Assembly: GCA_026686845.1 (NCBI GenBank)
Contig: JAIVEN010000012.1
Span: 2,854,501-2,918,500 of the forward strand
Length of the DNA stretch: 64,000 nt
Origin: Adenanthera pavonina
Taxonomy: Eukaryota; Streptophyta; Magnoliopsida; Fabales; Fabaceae
Direction: 5' to 3'
The notes beneath the pieces were generated by a model. The model ran no database searches. It saw only the letters and a program-made list of their open reading frames with translations, and was not told the origin of the DNA. The translations under genes and the position numbers were made by a program. Every line of letters starts with the position of its first letter. Position 1 is the first letter of the stretch. This document shows positions 10,872-22,695 of the stretch, piece by piece.

Positions 10872-13033
10872 ATGGCGAGAGTAAAGATCCCTGGAGCAGG
10901 ACAAGTTGGAACTCGGCCAAAAAGAACGGTCAAATCTCAATATGCTACAAAGGAAGGAGAGAAATCCAAGAGAAAGGCCGAACCCAGTAAAGCTACCCCT
11001 TCTAAACGTCAGAAATCATCATCCAACGCAGATTCACAAAAAACTGGACCTTCCTCATCAAAAACTGCGGTCCCTTCGGCTGATACTGCTACTGTGGCTT
11101 CCTCCTCTTCTACACAATCTGGAGAATTTGAGCTTACTACACTGCCACTTTGTAGCACTCCTGAGATTCAAGAAGAGTTTTCTGCCAAGTTTTCCAGCAA
11201 AAAGGTAATCAAGCCTCACTGTGTAAATATGGAGCAATTTTTGATATCCAACAACTTTGATGCTGCATTATGGTTGATAAGATACAAAAACCTATTGGAA
11301 ATTGCTGAAAAATATGATGATGAAGTAGTGAATACTTGGTATGCCTCTCTTCAATATAACAGCAAGAAAAAGAAATGGGAGGTCTCTTTGAGATCAAGGA
11401 CCATCTGGCTTGCTGATGAAACAATCAATGAAGTGCTGGAAATCCCAGGACAAGATGGGCTGAAAATTGACATCACAGCCTCTGGATATATAGATGAGGC
11501 AAGCACAGCTGATGAAGAAGGTGGATCCTTTCTGAACTACAAAGAGAGCACCATCTTGGACACCTTATTCGAGAGAAGGGAGAACAGGCCAACAGTAAAT
11601 CTGTTGAAGCCCACAGACCTAAGTGTACAAGTCAGGATCCTGCACTATATAGTGTCCAGGATCATATTCAACAAGGGTGGCAGCTTCAATTTGATAACAA
11701 GGGCAGAGGCTCATGTGATGACTGCTATCATACGTGGGAAGCTGATTAACATGGGTCATATCATCCTCCAGAGAATGATAAAGGCAAGGGATCAGAGGAA
11801 GGATTCCACACTCCCTTATGCTGCAACTATTTAAAGAATCCTGCAGCATGCTAGGATTCAACACATTGAAAAGGGGAAAGGGAAACTTACTGAGGCATTC
11901 AAAGAGGAGGAACTGCAAAGGATGGGCATTGAAAGAGATGAAGGACGATGGGTTGGAAAAGGAGCAGGAAAATCTGAAGACTTATTCTTTGTTGCTGATG
12001 CATCCCTCCAACAAGAAGGAACTTCTGAGGCCCCTGGCAAATCTGTACCTCAGCCTTCTCAGCCAATCCTATCTCCCTCCAGGCCTACTCACCCTCCTTC
12101 CACTCCCTCATCACGGGCCAAGCCAACAAAGGTCACTGAGTTGTTTGATAGTCTGTCAACACTCATTCTCAGCATTAGAGATGAGCAAAATGCCAAATTT
12201 ACTCATCTACAAGATCATATCCATCAGTTGGCTGTAAATATGAAGGTGGTGGCTGATGCCTATGAAGAGATAAGAAATGCAATTCCTACCACTTCAGCTC
12301 CACCTCAGCCTGGTGTCCCTGAGCCTACTCTGTCTCCATCCCCTGTGCCTCCAGTCCCTTCGAGATTGTCTCCTCTGATCGTGATGATGATATAGTTGGT
12401 GCTGGTGCAATGAGAACACCAAGTCCTGGTCCACCCTTGGACTATGGATTGGAAGAAGAAGGTCTCCAATATACAAGCCCTCATGAGCCCATGCAAGAAG
12501 ATGCTCAGGAATCAATTCTGTCAATTCAAGAATCTGAGCAAGTTGAAAGAATGGTTGCAGCCATTTCAACCTCCTATATGCAAGAAGCAGTGAGCACTGA
12601 AGAAAGGAGCCTTGTACCTGTTATTGACTATATTGCCATTGCTCACAATGCTCTACTGGAAGCTCAGAGGAGAAGGCTGGAAGAAATGTTTCCTCCTACT
12701 AAACCAGCTTCTTCTTCTCTTACTACATATGGACTTTTAGAGGAACAAAGAGCTCAACTAGCTCTTTCCAGACAGGCAATGCAGCAGCTGCTGAAAATCT
12801 CTGACGAGGAGACAAGCACTGAGCTACCAGCTGAACCTGAAATCCCTTTTGCTCCTGTGCCACTTCGTGCTATTCCTGTCTCTTAGATCCCTCCTCCAGC
12901 TGATTTTGTTGGCCTTCCTGATGATGCCAAAAAGGGGGAGAAGTCTGGGCAAACTGGAAAGCCTGCTGCTGAGCAATCTGGGAAAGGGAAAGGGAAATCC
13001 TACAGCAAGAAGACCAAGTCCAAGAAGAAATGA
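10872..13033 (+). pseudogene. E1 third ORF (plant transposon protein-like)
   Basis: A reading frame of about 720 codons downstream of pol, where Sireviruses carry an extra, sometimes env-like, gene. Start at MARVKIPG, shared in position with E3. Residues 1-90 are basic and Ser/Thr/Lys-rich. Residues 115-330 form the conserved core (MEQFLISNNFDA, VNTWYASLQYN, RTIWLADETINEVLEIPG, VRILHYIVSRIIFNKGG, AEAHVMTAIIRGKLINMGH). From memory of the family this resembles the putative plant transposon protein domain found in plant retroelement ORFs. A Pro/Ser-rich middle, an acidic region and a Lys-rich tail (KKTKSKKK) follow. I see no signal peptide or membrane segment, which argues against a classical envelope protein. 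Lesions: TAA at 11832-11834, a frameshift near 12355-12361, and TAG at 12884-12886 where E3 has CAG. Function is unknown. Confidence 0.75.
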
Positions 13034-13284
13034 TTGGAGATTAGGCTTAAGTCCTCTTGTTGTATTTTGTGTATTTGTGTTTTGGATTTGATGTTTGAAC
13101 TTTGCTTAATTTGTTTTTGCACAAGCAACTCTTGATTAAATGAATGGATTCCTTGTTGAAATGTTTTGTTCCTTAAATCTCTTCACTTAATCTGTTGTTT
13201 TGATATCTTATGCATATGTTGAGGGAGAGCTTGTGAAAGCAAACCTAAGTACTAATCCAGTTTGTAAGTTGTTTTGTCATCATC
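13034..13284 (+). other. E1 3' untranslated region
   Basis: Non-coding DNA between the third-ORF stop and the polypurine tract, T-rich at first. The matching E3 region is 36809-37123. Confidence 0.7.
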
Positions 13285-13298
13285 AAAAAGCGGGAGAA
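13285..13298 (+). other. Polypurine tract of E1
   Basis: AAAAAGCGGGAGAA directly before the 3' LTR primes plus-strand DNA synthesis. The C at 13291 interrupts the tract. E3 has an uninterrupted AAAAAGGGGGAGAA. Confidence 0.88.
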
Positions 13299-15157
13299 TG
13301 TTGAATCAAGAGTTTTGATGATTCCAAACCAACATTCAAGAGCTTGGATTGAAGATATCAAAGGAGATCAAAGCTGTCTCAAGTGAAGATTTTCTGAGTA
13401 CTTGGTGTTAGATCTTTTGTAGGATCCTTAGTTTTTGTTATGACTGGGTAAAAGATTTTGATTTGAAGAAAAGATGTTTTCAAACTTTGATTTTATGTTA
13501 AATCTTTAAATATCTGAAAAACACCTACAAACAGACGAAGGTTGAAAGTTTAAGCTAAACTGTTAAGTTGGAAATTCGAACTTTGCCTTTGGAAATTCGA
13601 ATTTCGAGCTAAAACTGAATAAGTCTGAAGAGATGGCTCTCTGTCAGACGAATTTTGGTTGTTCAAAATTTGAATTTTCATCTAGTCTGAAAGAGGCCTT
13701 TTGGTAACAGACGAACTTCACACTTTCAAAATTCGAATTTCAAGTAAAATGAAGTTTGTAAAAACCAAAGAAATTCGTCTGAAACTATGATAAAGTACAT
13801 CTGAAATCAAAATGAAATTGAGTTTGATAAATGCTCTCTGACAGACGAATTTTGAACTTCCAACATTCGAATTTTCATATAAGTCTGAAAGATACTTCTT
13901 TGCAATAGACGAACTTTGAGTCTTCAAAATTCGAATTTTGAACAAAACAAAAATTGAGAAAAGAGAAGAAATTCGTCTGAAACTATGTTAAAGTTCATAT
14001 GAGATCACGAATGATTTAAGTTTCAAAACTGCTCTCTGACAGACGAACTTTGAACATTAAAATTCGAATTTCAGAAGCTAAGTTCTTGAGTCTGTTGAAA
14101 TGAAACATTGACATACGAATGATGTGAACTTGCAACATTCGAATGATGAAGTTAGTCTGAAAAGAGTCTCTCAGACAGACGAACTTTACTCTTCAACATT
14201 CGAATTTCGAAGAAAATGAACTACTGTGCCTCCTTTTCATGTACTGAGAACAGACGAATTTTGGGCTTCCAAAATTCGAATTTCGAGGGCACTGTAGAAA
14301 ATTAAAAACACTGTTCACACTTAACCAAAAAACTTTCTTCTTGAAAATTCGTATGTCACATTGTGAAAATGTTTTGTAAGTTTCAAAATTCGAATTTCAC
14401 TTCATGAACAGACGAACTTCGTGCTGTAACGTTGGAAGCTTTAATCTTCGGTTCCTTCGAAATTCGTCTGTTGGCCAACCAAAATTCGAATTTCAGTATG
14501 TCAGAAACATTAAATGTGGTTGGTAAACGGATAGTTTTTCAGAGTAACCATTGGATAACTTCCCCAACGGATAGATTTAGTCTCTAACGGATATTTGAGA
14601 CCTAAATCTATAAATACAACATCATTTGAAGTTGTGGGTAACGAATCAAACTAATATACACCGAATTTCTGCTGAATCTTTTCTTAAAAGCTTTTACCCT
14701 CTCAACTTCTATACTTGTACTTAAACTTTCATATCTACTCTTTTCAAGAGAGTTATTTCATTGTAATCAATCTACTCTTCATCTTGGAGATAGATTTACT
14801 TGTGAGGGGTATTCACAAGGGGAGTGGGAAGCACATAGTGAAAATGCTTGGAGAGTGTGAGAGAGCTCAGAAACAGAGCATACTCATGTAATGTGGCTTT
14901 AGCAAGAAGCCCACTGAAATTCTTGCTGTATAGTGGATAAATCTCAAGAAGTGTCTTGGGGACTGGATGTAGGTCAAGAGAATAGACCGAACCAGGATAA
15001 ATTACTGAGTTCTCTTTTCTTTATCTCTACCTTTCACCTTGCTCTGTTTTACGCATTGTTTTCATTATACTGTGATATCTTCACTAACTTCATTTTGTGC
15101 AGAAAAATCTCAGACTTCCAATTCACCCCCCCTCTTGGGAAGTCAGCCTTGCTAACA
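13299..15157 (+). repeat. E1 3' LTR (1859 bp)
   Basis: Matches the 5' LTR along its whole length, with about 37 substitutions and one indel by hand count. Many differences are C/T or G/A, often inside TTCGAA or GACGAA motifs where CpG has become TpG or CpA. The TATA box is at 14609-14616. Confidence 0.93.
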
Positions 15158-16690
15158 ATCCCCTTGTGATTTCCCCTCACAAGTAAATCTATCTTCCAGA
15201 TGAAGAGTAGATTGTTTACAATGATATAACTCTCTTGAATAGAGTAGATATGAAGGTTAAAGTACAAATATTGAAGCTAGAGGGTAAAAGCTCTTGAGAA
15301 AAGGTTTTGACAGAAATTCGGTATATACAAGTTTGATTCGTTACCCACAACTTTAAATGTTGTTGTATTTATAGATTTAGGTCTCAAATGTCCGTTAAAG
15401 ACTTAATCTATCCGTTGGGGAAGTTATCCAATGGTTACTCTGAAAAACTATCCGTTAACCAACCGCATTTAATGCTTCTGACATATTGAAATTCAAATTT
15501 TGGTTGGTCAACAGACGAATTTCAAAGGAACCGAAGGTTAAAGCTTCCAACGTTACAGTACGAAGTTCGTCTGTCCATGAAGTGAAATTCGAATTTTGAA
15601 ACTTACAGAACATTTTCACAATGTGACATACGAATTTTCAAGAAGAAAGTTTTTCGGTTAAGTGTGAACAGTATTTTCAATTTGCTATAGTGCCCTCGAA
15701 GTTCGAATTTTGGAAGCCCAAAATTCGTCTATTCCCAGTACGTTAAAAGGAGGCACAGTAGTTCACTTTCTTCGAAATTCGAATGTTGAAGAGTAAAGTT
15801 CGTCTGTTAGAGAGACTCTTTTCAGACTAACTTCATCATTCGAATGTTGCAAGTTCTTATCATTCGTATGTAAATGTTTCACTTCAACAGACTCAAGAAC
15901 TTAGCTTCTAAAATTCGAATTTTCAATGTTCAAAGTTCGTCTGACAGAAAGCAGTTTTGAAGCTCAGATTCTTCTTGATCTCAGATGAACTTCAATATCG
16001 TTTTAGACGAATTTCTTCCATTTTCATAAGTTGTGTTTTGTCTGAAATTCGAATTTTGAAGATTCAAAGTTCGTCTGTTTCAAAGAAACTTCTTTCAGAC
16101 TTAGATGAAAATTTGAATTTTGGAAAGCCAAAATTCGTCTGTCAGAGAGCATTTATCAAACTCAATTTCTTTTGATTTCAGATGCACTTTATCATAGTTT
16201 CAGACGAATTTCTTTGGTTTTCACAAACTTCATTTTACTTGAAATTTGAATTTTGAAAGTGTGAAGTTCGTCTGTTACCAAAAAGACTTCTTTCAGATTT
16301 GTATAAAAATTTGAATTTTGAACAACCAAAATTCATCTGACAGAGAGCCATCTCTTTAGACTTATTCAGTTTTAGCTCAAAATTCGAATTTCCTAAGGTA
16401 AAGTTCGAATTTCCAACTTGACAATTCGGTTTAAACTTTCAAACTTCGTCTGTTTGTGGGTATTTTTCAAATAAGTAAAGATTTAATTTCAAATCAAGGT
16501 TTGAAAACATCTTTTTCTTAAATCAAAATCTTTTACCCAATCAAAACTAAAACTAAAGATCCTACAAAAGATCTAACAGCAAATACTCAGAAAATCTTCA
16601 CTTGAAACAACTTTGATCTCCTTTGATATCTTCAATCCAAGCTCTTGAGTGTTGGTTTGAAATCATCAAAACTCTTGATTCAACAAACTC

Positions 16691-17554
16691 AAAAGCCCTC
16701 ATTTGCAACTGGAATCATGATTCATGGTGGTATTCTACCATCCTGGAGAATATTGTTTGGACACCTTAAACCATAACTTTTAAACTCCAAATCTCAAAAC
16801 CAAGGTGAAAATCATATAAGAGAAGGAAAGATTGATGTTTGGAAGTGATTACCTTATTTAGTGACCTCCAAAATGCTTCAGAGTCACTCATGAAACATCA
16901 TGGATGAGTTAGTGATGGAGTAGAATGGAAACCCTGGCCATTTGATGAAAATAGGAATTAGAAATGCTTAAATATCGTTTCTGAGTCTGTATCATGATTT
17001 CACAACAATGAAATCACAATTTCACACTACCAAGGTCCAAATCGTGATACTGCAATGACCATGTCACTATATGAAGTTGTTATGTGAAAAAGTTAAATTT
17101 TTGATTTCGTATCATGATTTCATAAGCATTAAATCGTGATTTTGCACTTGCAAAATTTGTCCAACTTCAAAACCCCATAACTTGAGCTACAAACCTAAAA
17201 AAGTAGCAATTAAGCACTCCTAAGAAAGCTCTAGACGTCTATTTTCTAATGCATTAGTTTTACTTCAAAAAAATGACATATGATCCTTAAAATTGATTAA
17301 TTTCAAAAGATGTTTAATTTTTATTACAAAAATATTATATCAAAATTTTTCACAACAATTTCCTAATTAAACTACTTCAAAACACCATCAAATATAACCC
17401 TTACACTTATTATCTGAGTTACAATGCTAGTAATTTAACTTCTCATACATTTTTATTCCAATTTTGCTCTAATAATAATGCTTGGTAAAGAAATTAAGCA
17501 TGCATGCCTTCAATGCACCGATAAACATAGGATTAGAAAACTTGGGATATTACT
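16691..17554. other. Unassigned non-coding repeat-like DNA, right half
   Basis: Continuation of 1148-2694 across the solo LTR. No coding frame is seen. It contains three near-repeats of a short phrase of the type atcatgatttcacaa (around 16990-17140) and ends at GGGATATTAC, possibly an LTR edge, where it cuts off the hAT transposase remnant that starts at about 17560. Confidence 0.35.
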
Positions 17555-17559
17555 TCTAG

Positions 17560-18804
17560 AACCTCACGTGAAGTATGCTACATAATCATCTTCTTCCTCT
17601 TCCATCCTTTCAAAAGCTTTTTGAAATTTTATTACAACCTCCAATATCAAATATGTTGAAGTCCAACTAGTACTAACATCTAAGCAAGCAAGACTAGATG
17701 TTTCCAATTTTTTTTATTTTGCATAGCTTTTGAATCTTTGGAAATGGGCTGGAGAGGAACAACCATATCTAACAACATTCCTAGTTGAATCAAAGTAGTC
17801 TTTCAAGTCTTTTAACCCATCATTAACTATCAAATTTAGCACTTATGCACGGTATCTAATGTGAAGATAACCATCACCACATATCAAACCCTTTCAGTTC
17901 TTTAGCCACTTTTTCAAATATGCTAAAGTAGTGTCATTAGATGTTGCATTATCCATGGTCATTGTGAACACTTTATCTATTCCCCAATCTCGCAAGCACT
18001 TTTCTATTGTGCTACCAATTGTATCGTCCCTATGATTCTGAATCATACAAAAATTGAGTATCCTTTTATGCAATCTCCAATCATTATCAATAAACTGAGC
18101 AATAAGGCACAAGTAATTAAAGTTCTAAATAGAAGTCCAGCAATCTAATGTGAGACAAACATGGTTACAACACTTTTTGAACACATTCTTCAACTTCCTT
18201 TTCTCACCCAAGTATAGTTGAAAACATTCTCTAGCCACTGTTACTCTTGAAGGAACTTGGAATCATGGTTGTAGCTCTTTCACAAAATTTCTAAACCAAT
18301 GCTTTTCCACTATCCTAAATGGCATCTCATCACATATTAAACTCCGTAAGAGCACATTGATATCTTTTTGGATTGAATACATGGGGCATTATTTGAGTGC
18401 TATTTGAGTGGACTTATATGGGATTTTTGGACATTTTGGCAGGTGCCTTTTTAAAGATGTAGTTCATAGATGTTTGGGTCAGAAAAATAATCAGTGTGAC
18501 AATATTTGCATACAACTCTAATCTGTCCTTTACATTGTCCTTGTGGTAGTTTCTCAAAATGCTAACATACTTTTGATTCTTTTCTCTTTTTGTTGGTCTT
18601 GTTAATTTGTTTAGTAGGAGGTTGTTCAGTAGTAGGTTTTGTGTTAGAAGGAGAAGGAGGAAGAAGTGGTTTTGTGGGGGTAGGAAGAGGAGGAAAATGA
18701 GGTATGGAAGTAGGAGTATAAGTAGAAGTAGGACAAGGAGTTGGAGTTGCATTCTCACCAACAAAGAGTTTATCAACTTTAGCACTATAACCTTGATCTT
18801 GCAT
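17560..18804 (-). pseudogene. hAT-superfamily transposase remnant (RICESLEEPER-like)
   Basis: Decayed cut-and-paste transposase read right to left. The N-terminus (18804-18562) starts MQDQGYSAK and is Pro/Thr-rich with a basic KKRK end. A BED-type zinc finger remnant follows (VCKYCHTDYF, LKGTC with a stop inside, about 18520-18450). The catalytic-core region shows CLTLDCWTS, AQFIDNDWRLHKRILNF and GIDKVFTMTMDNATSND (18160-17930), then HIR..A..LNLIVNDGLK and SPAHFQRFKSYA (17850-17720), and ends with FQKAFERMEEEEDDYV (about 17620-17575). At least seven in-frame stops or shifts break it. The C-terminal dimerisation region is missing because the sequence is cut near 17555. I could not identify terminal inverted repeats. 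Homology is confident from these motif blocks; activity is excluded. Confidence 0.85.
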
Positions 18805-19191
18805 TTTAACTTATAAGTATAATGAAATCAATTTGTGAATGAATTTTATCAAATATTGTTATTAAGTTTAATGCAACTTAAATTTATTCTTAGCAACTCA
18901 AATACAAACAATTAATAATAAACATGTTCGTGAGGCGTCCAAAAATTAACCAAGGATTCTTCCACAAATTATGAAGTAGAACCCTTTTTTTAACAAAAAA
19001 AAAGTCTATTCAAATAGCTTCTAGCCTTCTACTATTCTATACTTCCTTTGGATTAAAGAACAACCCAAAACTATATCTTTTGGGTCAAAGAAAAAAAGAA
19101 AGAAAAAGTTTTACGTGAAAGAAGGCCAACGAAAGCTAGACAATAAGGTTGTGCATAAAAGAAATCAAAGAAAAGAGTGGTAGGCTAAGAA
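18805..19191. other. Non-coding flank of the hAT remnant
   Basis: I see no gene or repeat structure beyond A-rich runs. It continues at 21687 once the solo LTR 19192-21681 is removed. Confidence 0.5.
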
Positions 19192-21681
19192 TGTTACATC
19201 TTATAATTTAATACCTTTTCCACGTAAACTGCTTAGTTTTGAAGCATTTAAAAGCACTTTCAGAACTTGAACCAGTTAAAAACTTAAAACTATAAAAAAC
19301 TATTTTCACATATTTTATAGTAAATTGTGTAGTGAATTTTCAAAAATCATAATTAAATATACAAAAATCATTTCATAGTGATTCAGTCTCTAAAAATTGT
19401 ATACATCTTGAAATTTATCAGAAAAATATAAAACTAGAAATTATCATTCAAATTCATACAACTTAATCTTTAAACTTTGCTATTCATTTTCTACTTCTGT
19501 CCAGATTCTAAGCCATAACTTTGAAAGTTTATATCTCATAAAATACAATGTCAATTCATATATACTTAGGATCATTAGAAAGCTTTATGTGTCTACTTTT
19601 AAAATATAAATTTTGTACTTTTATTAGGTACCTACTGGATGGAGTACTAATATAAACCTGCAAAGGTCGAATATGACCTTCATTGGAATAGTTTGGGAAA
19701 ACATGCATAACTCTTATTATACAACTCTAATTGCATTCAAACTAGTGTCATATTGTTCATAAGATATTACTCTAATCATATATATAGACATATGAATTTT
19801 TAGAACAACATTTGAATTTATACAGTAATCCAAAGACGGATAATAACATAGCCCAAAAACAATTTCTAGTAAATAGTTTGCATCCTCAATCCTCCATGTC
19901 AATATGTTTCCCTCTGCCATTGCTTGGTCCAAACAATTGGAAAACTAGGGGGATGAGATTGACGAATCTTAGTAGTCAACTTGCATATGCCAATACATTA
20001 TCACAACACTTTTGAAAATGTAGAAAACCTTGCATGCTTTCATAAAACATAAAATAACCATGTTGTTTAGCAAAATTTCGACAGTATAATGGCTTAAAAA
20101 CAAGATATCTTAGGCTTAGCCCTCATCAAATAAATAGTGAAATGGTCTAAAAAATAGTCATGGCAACAACATTTTCATAACATATTATCATGTAAAATAT
20201 CATTAGCAATAACATAAAGACAAGGGCAAGAGACTACATTGGTGCTTTAACCTCTTTTAAATTTACACTTGCCTTTCACTTACTTGGGATTACTTCCTTA
20301 ACTTGATTAGAGCCTAACAACAATAATAACCTTACTAAATAACTTGCTAACATCATTTGAATTCCTATATGAATAGTGGACCCTAAACTTTGACATTATG
20401 CAAACTAACTTTTAACTTTGAATCTCTTGACCTTTCTCAACTATTTTTCATGCTAGGAACTCATTGGAAGCATTAGTTTCATGAACAACTTCTTCCCTCT
20501 TTAACTTCTCACCTTGGCTAAACATGGCCTCATGAAAATCCAAGTGTACAAACTCAAATCTTTTGCTATTCTTTCACGCAATCTATGCTTTATGCATCAT
20601 CACAAACTCATCTTTACCATTAACTTTATGAGACACAAACCCTAGCCTTCCTTTCTTACTTTGGCCATTGCCTAGGGAACAATGGAGAAGGAAGAAAATG
20701 CTTCAAACCTAACCCAAATCATGCTAAACAAGAAGGCAAGAAGCACTAGAGAGATTGGAAGAAGAGGCTTACCTTGGGAATCTTGAACTTGCCCTCCTTC
20801 CTTCCTTCTTCTCCTCCTCTTCCTCTCTTCTTTCTCTTTTCTTTCTCCTTCACTTGATCAACCTTCCTCTCCCTCTCTCTACCTTATGCCATTTCTCTCT
20901 TTAACTCTCCCAATGGTTTGTAAAAATGAGCAAAGTGGGAGGAGGCTTGGGTTCTCATTTATAGGCAAAATGGAAATGATCCCAACCATTCATTTATTCT
21001 TTTGATCCAAGGGCTTGAGATTTATCTTCGTTAATTTATGTCAATTTCCATACTTGCCCTTAGATATTTTTGTCATTGTTAGAGGAGTGTGTTAGGGCAA
21101 TTTTGTCCATTAAATCCCTCTACTTTTTCAGTTTTGGTGAGAGAGGAGAGAGAGTTTGCAAACTTCAATTTATGCAAATCAATTTAGCTATGGTTTGTGC
21201 ACTTTTATCTAGGTTTTCTATCATATCATGTATTCTTTTTATATACTTTTATCTATGGGGTCCACTACCTTTTTCTTTTTACCTTTTTCATGTTTGTTCT
21301 ACCTGTCTTACTTTATTTTTACTATTTGTTTTACTCAGTCAACATTTATTATTCACATGGGACTCGTATTTTTACTGTAGATGTATTTTTCCTTCTCCAG
21401 GATTACATAATCAATATCACTTGTACTTATACCCTGCACCAAAGTATTATGATATTATTTTCTCTCTCTACTTTTCTAAAATGACCATTTTGCCCTTGCC
21501 TTTTTACAAAATGATTGTTTTACCCTTTTAAGCCCTTTTTTTTTATCTTTTTATGCTATTTTGGGCTTTTAACATATTTAATTATATTTCTAAACATCCT
21601 TAATCATCACAGATCAATCCAAAACATTTTTATATCTTCATCTGGTCATACACATACATATAGAAAAATGGGGATGTTACA
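19192..21681 (-). mobile_element. Family-L solo LTR (copy B)
   Basis: Plus-strand ends are TGTTACATC (19192) and GGGGATGTTACA (21681). Flanks 19187-19191 and 21682-21686 are both AAGAA, a perfect 5-bp target duplication. Orientation comes from alignment with the minus-strand copy at 56307-61101 (aaaatcatttcatagtgattcagtctct; gaggcttacctt). On the minus strand it has a TATA box (20956-20963), a purine-rich leader (about 20800-20880) and a splice-donor-like AAGGTAAGC (about 20770). At 2490 bp it is shorter than copies C and D (about 3.1 kb). The longest frame inside it (21070-21531) is hydrophobic, T-rich and without recognisable domains. Confidence 0.85.
20956..20963 (-). promoter_or_regulatory. 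TATA box of family-L LTR copy B
   Basis: Minus strand reads GCCTATAAATGAGAACC, followed about 70 bp downstream by a purine-rich leader, as expected for an LTR promoter. Confidence 0.55.
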
Positions 21682-21690
21682 AAGAAAAAC

Positions 21691-22695
21691 TGACACACCA
21701 TCTCAACTCTAATAGTTTAGTCAACTAAACTATTGACATATATAAGAATTTCGTTAGGTGTAAAAGAATCATTCTAAAAAATTCTTTTGTTCCTAGTGAA
21801 CCAAAATTTCCAGCACAAAAAATGAAAGAAGAGTCTCAAATAATGCTTCATGCTACATGTTATCAGAATTAACAAATTATAGTTACATTAAAGTCATGTG
21901 TAAATCTCAGTCAACCATTCAAGCCAAACCCAGAACTAAAGTACAAATTTAACAAATAACTAGAAATAGTTCAAGAGCCCTGACAACATGTCGCCTGGTT
22001 TTTCAATTTTAATTAACTAGGTGCAAATTCAAGTGTAGTACGATTGTGCAACCTAGGTCATTTTCGTTCTAGAGGTGTAGAAGTGAATGTGATTAAGAAT
22101 GAGCCAGTGATGCTAGGATGAAATTGAAACTATTTTGAGACTAATGTAAATGATTAACTAAACCTAAACTAACTAAATGAATGCAAATGCAAATGTGTAT
22201 ACTTATGGAAAATGTATGAAAGCTAGTATGATAATGTTGTGAGTAAAATGCAAAAGAGATGTGAACAGGGGACATAGGATATGGTAGAGAGATATAGAGA
22301 GACAGAATTCAAAGGAGAGAGATAAAGAAAAGAGGATAGAGAAGAAGACGAAGAAGAAGAAGAAGAACTTAAGGGGAGGAAATAGAAGAACTTTAGGGAG
22401 AGGAATATCACTGAAAAATTCTTAACTCAATAATTAAAATATAAATACAAATGAGCAGTGGAGCTCTTATGTATAAAGCCTAAATCCTAGTTCTACTAGA
22501 GTACTAAGATAAGAAAATTATCTAAACAAAATTTAAACAAAAGAAAAATTAAATCCTAGAAACAAATAAAAGATAAAATTTAAATTCTAGTACATTCAAA
22601 ATAAATTAAATTAAATCTAAAAAGATAGTGTAAATATCCTAAAAATATATCTTTACTTAAAATCATAATTATCTGGAACTATCCGTTCTTTATCA
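21691..22695 (-). repeat. Probable 3' LTR of a minus-strand gypsy element (F)
   Basis: Plus-strand ends are TGACACACC (21691) and TTTATCA (22695). Immediately right is TTCTCCCCCTTTTG, which on the minus strand is a polypurine tract CAAAAGGGGGAGAA placed exactly where one precedes a 3' LTR. Inside, on the minus strand, are TATA-like sequences (around 22440-22470) and a pyrimidine-rich stretch (22240-22400). No second LTR or target duplication is visible, because the element appears cut at 23372 by copy C. Confidence 0.45.

Larger units (their letters stand above)
3040..15157 (+). mobile_element. E1: complete Ty1/copia Sirevirus-like retrotransposon
   Basis: A 12.1 kb element with two LTRs (3040-4899 and 13299-15157, TGTTGAATC...GCTAACA), an initiator-Met primer site, gag, pol in copia order (protease, integrase, RT, RNase H), a third ORF after a 1 kb spacer, and a polypurine tract. 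A third ORF after pol, a primer site of the form TGGTATCAGAGC and a purine tract of the aaaaaggggGAGAA type are features of Sireviruses. The target duplication is ATCCT/ATCCC, one mismatch. By hand I count about 37 differences between its LTRs (about 2%), so it is the younger of the two complete copies. It cannot move alone: gag, pol and ORF3 each have a stop, and the RT motif YVDD is YVDG. Confidence 0.94.
2700..16685 (-). mobile_element. Sirevirus-like solo LTR, split by E1
   Basis: The two arms 2700-3039 and 15158-16685 together form one minus-strand LTR of about 1863 bp. On the plus strand it starts TGTTAGCAAGGCTAAC and ends CTTGATTCAACA, the reverse complement of the E1 LTR ends. Flanks 2695-2699 and 16686-16690 are both AACTC, a perfect 5-bp target duplication, so it is a complete solo LTR left by LTR-LTR recombination. 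E1 sits inside it at an ATCC(C/T) site: the sequence reads CTTCCCA-ATCCT before E1 and ATCCC-CTTGTG after it, and the intact order is visible in the solo LTR at 59159-59185. Confidence 0.92.

Noticed and set aside
10872..13033. Third ORF as a retroviral envelope gene
   Set aside because: I see no signal peptide, membrane helix or cleavage site. The Lys-rich ends suit a nuclear or nucleic-acid-linked protein better.
18414..18785. 123-codon Leu-rich minus-strand frame
   Set aside because: It overlaps the hAT N-terminal reading in another frame. The hAT frame has recognisable BED and core motifs downstream; this one has none.
21070..21531. 153-codon hydrophobic frame
   Set aside because: It lies inside solo LTR copy B on the strand opposite to its transcription. 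The T-rich composition explains the hydrophobic residues.
22223..22411. Ser-rich minus-strand frame (LSSSSSSSSSS)
   Set aside because: It comes from a GAAGAA-type simple repeat in a probable LTR leader.
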